From an uncultured Eubacteriales bacterium (lineage in GTDB: Bacteria; Bacillota; Clostridia; Lachnospirales; Lachnospiraceae): a DNA stretch of 5,787 nucleotides. The stretch lies in assembly GCA_900321525.1 (NCBI GenBank), contig ONWL01000107.1, forward strand, positions 1 through 5,787, in the 5' to 3' direction. Shown here piece after piece: positions 1 to 4,892 of the stretch. A program made the position numbers and the translations under genes. Below the pieces are notes generated by a model that saw only the letters and a list, made by a program, of their open reading frames with translations, ran no database searches and had not been told where the DNA came from. Position 1 is the stretch's first letter, and the number at the start of each line of letters is the position of its first letter.

Positions 1-476
1 CCGGTATTTTGACAACTTATATCAGAAAATGCCATCCAGAAAACGACCATCCAAAAACAGAAGGTGCATCTCCCACTCTTTGCGGCAATACAGACACCTT
101 TTTCCAAAAACTGGAAACCTCCTTGATGACTGCTGCCAGAACCATACTCATTGTCGGCTTATACCTGATGCTATTTCGCATCTTTAGCGGTATGGCAATG
201 GAACTGCTTCCCCTGCCGCCCTTTCTTCTGGCACTGCTCACCGGGCTTCTGGAAATGACCAGCGGCATCATGTTACTTGCCAAACAGCCTCTTTCCCTGT
301 ATGTTCAGAGCATCCTGATTCTGTTTCTGTCTGTATTTGGCGGCATCTCCACATGGTTACAGGCAGTTTCTGTCATGGATCTCCCTCAGTTTCCTACCGG
401 ACACTATCTGACAGGCCGGCTCCTGCACAGTACCCTTGCAGTTCTGCTGTTTCTTTTGCTGTCCCGGCTTTCCTAA
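1..476 (+). CDS. ylbJ: YlbJ-like sporulation integral membrane protein, C-terminal part (5' end outside window)
   Basis: The frame is open from the left edge (first full codon at base 3) to a TAA at 474-476, giving the last 157 residues of a longer protein. After a polar stretch of about 40 residues come four hydrophobic segments, at roughly residues 45-65, 72-92, 100-120 and 141-155, so this is a polytopic membrane protein. The loop motif GLLEMTSGI and the later GGISTWLQ and GRLLH stretches resemble the C-terminal half of the YlbJ / nucleoside-recognition (Gate) family, from memory of the family. YlbJ proteins are about 400 residues and in Bacillus are sporulation proteins; the transported substrate, if any, is unknown. 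Context supports the call: in Bacillus ylbJ neighbours rsmD (ylbH) and coaD (ylbI), and both are nearby here. The gene is convergent with the coaD operon. A TTG at base 9 could be read as a start, but the frame stays open upstream and the family is much longer, so I treat the gene as truncated by the window. Confidence 0.72.
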   Translation, partial: GILTTYIRKCHPENDHPKTEGASPTLCGNTDTFFQKLETSLMTAARTILIVGLYLMLFRIFSGMAMELLPLPPFLLALLTGLLEMTSGIMLLAKQPLSLYVQSILILFLSVFGGISTWLQAVSVMDLPQFPTGHYLTGRLLHSTLAVLLFLLLSRLS

Positions 477-504
477 ACCAAAACCCACAAAAGCTTGTCA
501 CATG

Positions 505-539
505 AAAAGGAAGCCGATCGGCATCTGCATCGGCTTCCT
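505..539 (-). terminator. Intrinsic terminator of the rsmD-coaD operon, between convergent genes
   Basis: A perfect 11-bp stem (AGGAAGCCGAT at 508-518 with ATCGGCTTCCT at 529-539) encloses a 10-base loop. Read on the minus strand, it starts 20 bases after the stop of the coiled-coil gene and runs into a short T run (bases 505-508 on the plus strand are AAAA). On the plus strand no T run follows, so it suits the minus-strand operon best, though it may also stop transcripts from the ylbJ-like gene, which ends 31 bases before the stem. Confidence 0.8.
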
Positions 540-558
540 GCTATTATGTATCTGATTC

Positions 559-1113
559 CTATTCTTCTCCGTTTTGGTTGTCTGGATTCAGTTCCTGACG
601 ATTCTGTACGATCATATTGTAGGTTTCACTCATGGTACCCACATAACTTTCATAGCGCATCTTGGTGCTGTCTAACAACTGCCCCAATACACCCTGTGCA
701 TGTGCCAGCAGATCATCTGTATACTCCATGGCACTCTGGCGAACTGTATTGGCCTCCACTACTGCCTTGTCCAGAATCTGCTGTGCCTGTTCCCTTGCCT
801 CTGCAATGATCTGATTGCCCTTGTCATAAGCTTCCTGCACGATCTCATGATCGTTGATGATGGCCTCTTTTTCCTTAAAGGCATCTGACTTGATCTTCTC
901 TGCCTGTGCCTTTGCATCGTTTAAGATGGCATCCTTGCTGCTGACTACCTTCTGATACTTCTTGATCTCCTCTGGTGTTCTGTGACGCAATTCTACCAAA
1001 AGAGTATCCAGTTGATCCTTGTCTACAATAATCTTGGTACTGGAAAAAGGAGACGGCTTACAGTTGTCTACATACTCTTCAATCTCTAAAATCAATTCTT
1101 CAATGCTGCTCAT
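559..1113 (-). CDS. Coiled-coil protein of unknown function, resembling ATP synthase subunit B / V-type subunit H
   Basis: This encodes a 184-residue soluble protein with no signal peptide or membrane segment. Residues 1-20 are acidic and end near CKPSPFSS. A short segment at 27-50 (KIIVDKDQLDTLLVELR) is followed by a long charged helix, about 50-130, rich in A, K, E and Q with heptad-like spacing, which predicts a coiled coil. The tail is acidic and ends NGEE. Such proteins beside coaD are often labelled ATPase or F0 subunit B-like because of the helix composition. There is no membrane anchor of a true b subunit and no Walker motif, so I do not think it is an ATP synthase part or an ATPase. 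The start is well supported: GGAGGAG lies 7 bases upstream of ATG, and the start overlaps the last 14 bases of coaD, implying co-transcription and probably translational coupling. The stop (TAG) is followed at once by the operon terminator. A scaffold or cell-division-type role (DivIVA-like) is conceivable but unproven. Confidence 0.85.
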   Translation of the reverse strand: MSSIEELILEIEEYVDNCKPSPFSSTKIIVDKDQLDTLLVELRHRTPEEIKKYQKVVSSKDAILNDAKAQAEKIKSDAFKEKEAIINDHEIVQEAYDKGNQIIAEAREQAQQILDKAVVEANTVRQSAMEYTDDLLAHAQGVLGQLLDSTKMRYESYVGTMSETYNMIVQNRQELNPDNQNGEE

Positions 1114-1609
1114 ATGATTGCTCCTCCATCTGCATTTTTATTTTCGTTTTGACGCACTCTGCTACATAAGGTGTCACCATCTTTTCAATGGCGCCTCCAT
1201 AAGAAGCGATTTCCTTTACCACGCTGGAACTGACATAAGAGTAATTCAGGCTGGTGGTAAAAAAAACAGTATCAATTTCCGGTGCGATCATCTTGTTTGT
1301 CTGGGAAATCTGCAGTTCATACTCAAAATCTGTGACTGCCCGCAACCCTCTGACAATGAACGCAGAACCGGTCATCCTGGCATAATCCACCAAAAGACCT
1401 TGAAATGACTGTACTTCCACATTGGGCATATGGGCAGTTTCATGGCGAAGCATCTCCACCCGCTCTTCTACAGAAAACAGGGGACTCTTGGCACTGTTCA
1501 CCAGTACCGCCACAATCAAATGATCCACCACACGGCTGCCCCGTCTGATGATATCCAAATGTCCCAACGTAACCGGGTCGAAACTCCCCGGATAGATTGC
1601 CTGTTTCAT
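1100..1609 (-). CDS. coaD: Phosphopantetheine adenylyltransferase
   Basis: CoaD transfers AMP from ATP to 4'-phosphopantetheine, giving dephospho-CoA and pyrophosphate, the penultimate step of coenzyme A synthesis in the cytoplasm. The 169-residue protein begins MKQAIYPGSFDPVTLGH and holds the nucleotidyltransferase signature T14-x-G16-H17. Further family landmarks are the PLFSVEERVEML segment, the substrate-binding stretch IVRGLRAVTDFEYE, and the C-terminal YVSSSVVKEIASYGG motif (the SS-x-VKE site). Length is close to the usual 160 residues. The frame could be read 12 codons further upstream, but family members start at the MKQAIYPG position, and GGGAGG lies 7 bases before that ATG. The chosen start overlaps the rsmD stop as ATGA (1606-1609), and the 3' end overlaps the next gene by 14 bases, so it is the middle gene of a compact operon. 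All catalytic landmarks are intact. Confidence 0.97.
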   Translation of the reverse strand: MKQAIYPGSFDPVTLGHLDIIRRGSRVVDHLIVAVLVNSAKSPLFSVEERVEMLRHETAHMPNVEVQSFQGLLVDYARMTGSAFIVRGLRAVTDFEYELQISQTNKMIAPEIDTVFFTTSLNYSYVSSSVVKEIASYGGAIEKMVTPYVAECVKTKIKMQMEEQSYEQH

Positions 1610-2187
1610 TCCTGTCCCTCCCTGTTTCTCTGGCTTATTCGACACAGGAATACATGCTGATTGGTTTTATATTGCTTTACCTTGTAAACCTCAAATCCCA
1701 TCTGGACAGCATCCACAAATTCTGTCTCCAGGGAGGCTTCCACCACGATCGTTGTATCTTCTGTAATCAGTTCCGAATCGGACAAATAAGATAGCACCTG
1801 TTTTTCAAGAGAATGGTCGTAGGGCGGATCCATAAACACAATATCAAATGGATCCGACTTTCCCTCCAGACGTATCAGTGCCGTCATTACATCACACTCC
1901 ATGACCATGGCACCTTCTTCTAATCGTGTCTTCGCCAGATTCTCTCTGATACACTGCACTGCCTGCCGGTTCTGTTCCACCAAACATGCCTGTCTTGCAC
2001 CGCGGCTCAACGCTTCGATGCCGATGGCACCACTGCCACTGAACAGATCCAGAAAAGCAGCACCCGGAAGTTCCGAATGGAGGACATTAAACAACGTCTC
2101 TTTTGTACGGTCTGTGGTGGGTCTGGTACCTGCACCCTCTATTGTTTTTAATTTTATACTTCTTGCTGTTCCGGCAATTACCCTCAT
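1606..2187 (-). CDS. rsmD: 16S rRNA (guanine(966)-N(2))-methyltransferase RsmD
   Basis: RsmD uses S-adenosylmethionine to methylate N2 of G966 in 16S rRNA during 30S assembly (E. coli numbering). The 193-residue protein has the family N-terminus MRVIAGTARS, the RPTTDRTKETLFN segment (22-34), SAM-binding motif I DLFSGSGAIGIEALSRGA (47-64), an acidic residue at the end of the following strand (E71) and the catalytic DPPY at 120-123. Length matches the family (about 185-200). The start ATG is preceded by AGGGG about 5 bases upstream. It is the first gene of the operon: a sigma-A-type promoter lies about 70 bases upstream, and the TGA stop overlaps the coaD ATG by four bases. Pairing of rsmD with coaD is common in Firmicutes and many other bacteria. 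The C-terminus beyond about residue 182 (RNREGQE) is a short polar tail. Confidence 0.97.
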   Translation of the reverse strand: MRVIAGTARSIKLKTIEGAGTRPTTDRTKETLFNVLHSELPGAAFLDLFSGSGAIGIEALSRGARQACLVEQNRQAVQCIRENLAKTRLEEGAMVMECDVMTALIRLEGKSDPFDIVFMDPPYDHSLEKQVLSYLSDSELITEDTTIVVEASLETEFVDAVQMGFEVYKVKQYKTNQHVFLCRISQRNREGQE

Positions 2188-2254
2188 ATCTGCCCCTGCC
2201 TAAAACCTTTTTGCTGTTCTCACTGCTTCTGATGCAATACTTTGAACAGTTACC

Positions 2255-2283
2255 ATTATAATATGCTTTTGGTAGAATGGCAA
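2255..2283 (-). promoter_or_regulatory. Sigma-A-type promoter of the rsmD-coaD operon
   Basis: Read on the minus strand, TTGCCA (2278-2283; 5 of 6 match to TTGACA) is separated by exactly 17 bases from a perfect TATAAT (2255-2260). Transcription would begin near base 2248, giving a leader of about 60 bases before the rsmD ATG. The upstream flank is strongly A/T-rich (2300-2340), resembling an UP-type region. It is well placed as the only promoter needed for rsmD, coaD and the coiled-coil gene. Confidence 0.8.
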
Positions 2284-2345
2284 GTCGAATTGTCTCAATA
2301 TAGTCCAAAAATAACAATCTTTTTCAAATTTTTTCTTTTTTATGT

Positions 2346-2375
2346 AAGTGCAGCACGTATCATCGTACTGCACCC
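2346..2375 (-). terminator. Hairpin downstream of the spore-protein gene, probable weak terminator
   Basis: As minus-strand RNA this forms a 12-bp stem around a 6-base loop: GUGCAG(U)ACG pairs with CGU(G)CUGCAC through one U-G wobble, plus two further G-U pairs at the base. As plus-strand RNA the central position is a C-A mismatch, so the fold favours the minus strand. It lies about 60 bases beyond the spore-gene stop. The downstream sequence (UUACAUAAAAAG) lacks a real U run, so termination efficiency is doubtful. A second, weaker inverted repeat with 7-base arms (2375-2381 and 2399-2405) sits between the stop and this hairpin. The rest of the 246-base gap from 2188 to 2433 holds the rsmD promoter and no gene that I can support. 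Confidence 0.4.
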
Positions 2376-2433
2376 AAACAATCTCTTACTTGAGTATTTT
2401 GTTTGTCTTTGTTTGAGACTTGGAAAAATCCAA

Positions 2434-2649
2434 TTACTGCTGTCTCTCAGCCATCTGCTTTTCCTGGTTCTCAATCATCTTCTTTACCATATAGCCGCCT
2501 ACGCTGCCGTTCTGATAAGAAGTCAAATTACCGTTGTAACCGTCGGTTAAAGGTACTCCCAATTCATCTGCCACTTCCATCTTAAACTTGTCCATTGCTG
2601 ACTTTGCTTCCGGTACTGCTACACGGTTGCTGGAATTTGAACTTGCCAT
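2434..2649 (-). CDS. Alpha/beta-type small acid-soluble spore protein (SASP)
   Basis: Alpha/beta SASPs coat and protect DNA in the developing and dormant spore and are degraded at germination by the GPR protease to supply amino acids. The 71-residue protein has both family hallmarks: the segment KFKMEVADELGVPL (21-34), which holds the expected GPR cleavage point between E25 and V26, and the DNA-binding segment around NGSVGG (47-52) followed by MVKKMIENQEKQM. The polar N-terminus (ASSNSSNRVAVPEAK) and the length are typical. The start is firm: a strong AAAGGAGGA lies about 9 bases upstream of ATG. It stands alone, with gaps of 102 bases to recG and 246 bases to rsmD. Family members are normally made late in the forespore under sigma-G; I could not find a convincing sigma-G promoter by eye. 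The exact ssp letter cannot be assigned. Confidence 0.96.
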   Translation of the reverse strand: MASSNSSNRVAVPEAKSAMDKFKMEVADELGVPLTDGYNGNLTSYQNGSVGGYMVKKMIENQEKQMAERQQ

Positions 2650-2690
2650 AATTGCACGTCCTCCTTTAATGCTTTTCTATTTTTGCATCG

Positions 2691-2735
2691 GTTTGTAACG
2701 GCTCTTTCATGAAAGTTTGTTACGTCCATATTATA
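2691..2735 (-). promoter_or_regulatory. Candidate control region of the spore-protein gene: direct repeats around a palindrome, and a TATAAT box
   Basis: In the 102-base gap upstream of the spore gene, minus-strand reading gives CATATAAT (TATAAT at 2730-2735), then CGTAACAAAC (2715-2724), the perfect 12-base palindrome CTTTCATGAAAG (2704-2715), then CGTTACAAAC (2691-2700). The two decamers are direct repeats with one mismatch, starting 24 bases apart, a little over two helical turns. No acceptable -35 box stands 16-18 bases before the TATAAT, and matches to the sigma-G consensus are poor. The arrangement could be an operator or a forespore promoter with degenerate boxes; this is inference. 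Confidence 0.35.
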
Positions 2736-2751
2736 TGAATTTTTCAAAATA

Positions 2752-4740
2752 CTACTCTGGAAATGTTTTCCTACTTAGCTGCCATTCCACCGCATCTGAT
2801 GCCTGCTTTAAAATCGCCGCATCTGCATACACATCGGCAAGCAGAAATTCCAATTCTCCACTTTGACGTACGCCAAAAAATTCTCCCGGTCCCCGCAGCT
2901 TCAAATCTTCTGAAGCAATAAAGAAACCGTCATTGGACTGATTCAAAATATCCAAACGCTTTTTGCTTGCTTTCGAGCCAGAAGTGTTCATCAAAATACA
3001 ATAAGACTGCCATTTTCCTCTACCCACCCTGCCTCTCAACTGATGCAGCTGTGCCAATCCAAACCGCTGGGCATCTTCGATCAAAATCACTGTGGCATTG
3101 GGCACATCTATTCCTACCTCAACGACTGTGGTGGAAACCAAAACATGAATTTGTCCCCGCCCAAAGGCATCCATAATGGCTTCTTTTTCGGCAGTTTTCA
3201 TTTTGCCATGCAAAATGCCCACTTGAATGGAAGAAGGAAACACTTGACGCAGTTTTTCTGAATAATCCTCTACATTTTCTCCCTCCATCATCTCGCTTTC
3301 TTCTACCATAGGGCAGATCACATATGCCTGGTGCCCTTCTTCCACCTGCTGCCGGATAAAACGATACGCTTTTGGACGATAGGAAGTTTCTACCGCACAG
3401 TTTTTGATAGGCAGACGCTTTGCCGGCTTTTCATCAATGATCGAAATATCCAGATCTCCATATAGAATGATCGCCAGAGAACGGGGAATGGGGGTAGCAC
3501 TCATGACCAGCACATGAGGCATCAGTCCCTTCTGGCTCAAGGTATCACGCTGATTAACCCCAAACCGATGTTGTTCGTCGGTAATCACCAGCGCCAGATC
3601 AGCATAAGTGACTTTTTCCTGAATCAATGCATGGGTGCCTATGATCACATCGGCTTCATGGGCAGCAATCTGCCGCTGTACTTCACGTTTTTCCTTGACA
3701 GATAAGGTGCCTGTCAGCAATACTACACGTAAAGGAATCTCATATGCAGCAAACAGTTCAGTGATGGTTTCATAATGCTGTCTTGCCAGCACTGCCGTAG
3801 GCGCCATCATCACAGACTGGTACTGACATAAACCAGCCAGATACATGGCTAATATAGCCACAATAGTCTTGCCGGATCCTACATCTCCCTGCACCATACG
3901 GTTCATGACTCCATCTCCTGTCATGTCCTGTTCAATTTCTCTCCATGCCCGCAGCTGGGCAGATGTCAGCTGAAAAGGCAGCCGTTCTATCAACTGCTGT
4001 ATTTCCAGATGTTCTACCAGAGCAAAATGATTTTTCAAACGACTGATTTTTTCCTTCATCTGCCGTACACCCAGAATAAACCTATAGAATTCTTCAAATA
4101 CCAGACGTGATCTTGCCTGTCCGAATGCATCCATACTTTCTGGAAAGTGAATCTTTCGAATGACGGTTTCATAAGATGCCAAATGATAGCGTTCCACCAC
4201 TTCTGCCGGAAGTGTCTCGGGAAATGCAGACATTTCTTCCAAAACATTGGAAATGGCTTTGGAAATGGTTTTATTTCCCAGTCCTGCTGTCAAACCATAA
4301 ATGGGATGCATATATCCCGCCTGGGCACGATAATTCTGTTCCAGAAACAGTTCCGGCTGTTCCATAGTCCTGCTTTTCACACCACCGCCCAGTTTACCTC
4401 TTACCACCACATGCATTCCTTTTTTAAAAGTACTGCACAAATACGGCATATGAAACCACTTTGCCACCAGGATTTCTCCATTGGCATCTGCCAATTTTCC
4501 TGTGACAATCTCCATCCTGCCTGCCCGAACCAGACGAAACGGTTCCGCAATAACCGCTGCGATAGTGCCCTGTTCCTTCTCTCCGGCTTCTGCCAATGTC
4601 TCTGGTTCCTCGTAAAGATCATATGTCCGCGGATAATAATGAAGCAAATCACTTACCGTATACACATTCAGTTTGTGAAACAGGGCAGCAGTCTTCCCAC
4701 CGATTCCTTTGATTTTTTCTATAGAATCTTCATATTTCAT
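2752..4740 (-). CDS. recG: ATP-dependent DNA helicase RecG
   Basis: RecG remodels stalled replication forks and drives branch migration of Holliday junctions and R- or D-loops. The 662-residue protein is near the usual 670-690. In order: a helix-hairpin-like start (IKGIGGKTAALFHKLNVYTVSDLLHYYPRTY in part), an OB-fold wedge domain about 55-150, then two helicase lobes. Walker A is GDVGSGKT (285-292), followed by MMAPTAVLARQH (motif Ia), the DEQHRFGVNQR box (388-398), SATPIPR (414-420), STTVVEVGIDVPNA (536-549) and motif VI QLRGRVGRG (567-575). The C-terminal RGPGEFFGVRQSG (616-628) is the RecG-specific hairpin region. All motifs are intact. The ATG is the only start available: an in-frame TAA lies four codons upstream. 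AGGAGG is present, but about 13 bases away, which is long. The start overlaps a possible small upstream frame as ATGA. No clear promoter lies just upstream, so read-through from fakA is likely. Confidence 0.98.
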   Translation of the reverse strand: MKYEDSIEKIKGIGGKTAALFHKLNVYTVSDLLHYYPRTYDLYEEPETLAEAGEKEQGTIAAVIAEPFRLVRAGRMEIVTGKLADANGEILVAKWFHMPYLCSTFKKGMHVVVRGKLGGGVKSRTMEQPELFLEQNYRAQAGYMHPIYGLTAGLGNKTISKAISNVLEEMSAFPETLPAEVVERYHLASYETVIRKIHFPESMDAFGQARSRLVFEEFYRFILGVRQMKEKISRLKNHFALVEHLEIQQLIERLPFQLTSAQLRAWREIEQDMTGDGVMNRMVQGDVGSGKTIVAILAMYLAGLCQYQSVMMAPTAVLARQHYETITELFAAYEIPLRVVLLTGTLSVKEKREVQRQIAAHEADVIIGTHALIQEKVTYADLALVITDEQHRFGVNQRDTLSQKGLMPHVLVMSATPIPRSLAIILYGDLDISIIDEKPAKRLPIKNCAVETSYRPKAYRFIRQQVEEGHQAYVICPMVEESEMMEGENVEDYSEKLRQVFPSSIQVGILHGKMKTAEKEAIMDAFGRGQIHVLVSTTVVEVGIDVPNATVILIEDAQRFGLAQLHQLRGRVGRGKWQSYCILMNTSGSKASKKRLDILNQSNDGFFIASEDLKLRGPGEFFGVRQSGELEFLLADVYADAAILKQASDAVEWQLSRKTFPE

Positions 4741-4844
4741 CCTGTGTGATTATCCTCCTGTCTTTTCAAGCGGTACGCAAATGGATCCTGGTCCCTGTTT
4801 GAAAGGGCTGCTGAACTTTCATTCAGCAGCCCTGCAGCAACCAT
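4737..4844 (-). CDS. Possible 35-residue leader ORF coupled to recG (hypothetical)
   Basis: An ATG at 4842-4844 opens 35 codons ending in a TGA that overlaps the recG ATG as ATGA. An AAGGAG (4856-4861) lies 11 bases before the ATG, a little far but usable. The peptide begins MVAAGLLNESSAALSNRD and ends with a basic and polar tail (YRLKRQEDNHTG). I recognise no family. Its codons run straight through the 12-bp hairpin at 4804-4833, and the recG Shine-Dalgarno lies inside its last codons. It is in the same frame as fakA, 17 codons past the fakA stop, so it could also be a decayed remnant of a longer fakA tail or a chance open frame. The case rests only on the ribosome site and the overlap. Confidence 0.3.
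   Translation of the reverse strand: MVAAGLLNESSAALSNRDQDPFAYRLKRQEDNHTG
4804..4833 (-). terminator. 12-bp hairpin between fakA and recG, terminator or attenuator
   Basis: AGGGCTGCTGAA (4804-4815) pairs perfectly with TTCAGCAGCCCT (4822-4833) around a 6-base loop. On the minus strand it begins 60 bases after the fakA stop and is followed by UUC then AAAC, so the U run is short; on the plus strand there is none. The stem is strong enough to be a terminator for fakA with partial read-through into recG, or a conditional attenuator. It lies wholly inside the possible leader frame. Confidence 0.6.
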
Positions 4845-4861
4845 TTGATATGTGTCTCCTT

Positions 4862-4886
4862 GTAACTGCAAAAGCGGTACAGTTAC
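4862..4886 (-). repeat. Inverted repeat just after the fakA stop
   Basis: Seven-base arms GTAACTG (4862-4868) and CAGTTAC (4880-4886) are separated by 11 bases. On the minus strand this begins 6 bases beyond the fakA TAA and ends directly against the AAGGAG at 4856-4861. It could form a small RNA stem-loop ahead of that ribosome site, or be a protein-binding palindrome. It has no T run, so it is not a terminator by itself. Confidence 0.4.
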
Positions 4887-4892
4887 CAAATT

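Noticed and set aside
495..809. Plus-strand open frame of 104 codons after the ylbJ-like gene
   Set aside because: It would run through the operon terminator and then antisense to the coiled-coil gene; the composition is Pro/His/Cys-rich with no recognisable domain.
1610..1645. Twelve-codon N-terminal extension of coaD
   Set aside because: The family starts at MKQAIYPG, which has a GGGAGG 7 bases upstream and an ATGA overlap with rsmD; the extension would place the start deep inside rsmD.
2087..2317. Minus-strand open frame of 76 codons overlapping the rsmD start
   Set aside because: It covers the sigma-A promoter and the rsmD N-terminus in another frame; the protein has no family features.
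2730..2735. TATAAT upstream of the spore gene as a vegetative sigma-A promoter
   Set aside because: No -35-like hexamer occurs at 16-18 bases upstream and there is no extended -10 TG; vegetative expression of an SASP would also be unexpected.
4147..4749. A 200-codon open frame on the plus strand opposite the recG 5' half
   Set aside because: It lies entirely antisense to intact recG, has a His/Phe/Cys-rich composition typical of a reverse-strand shadow, and shows no family motif.
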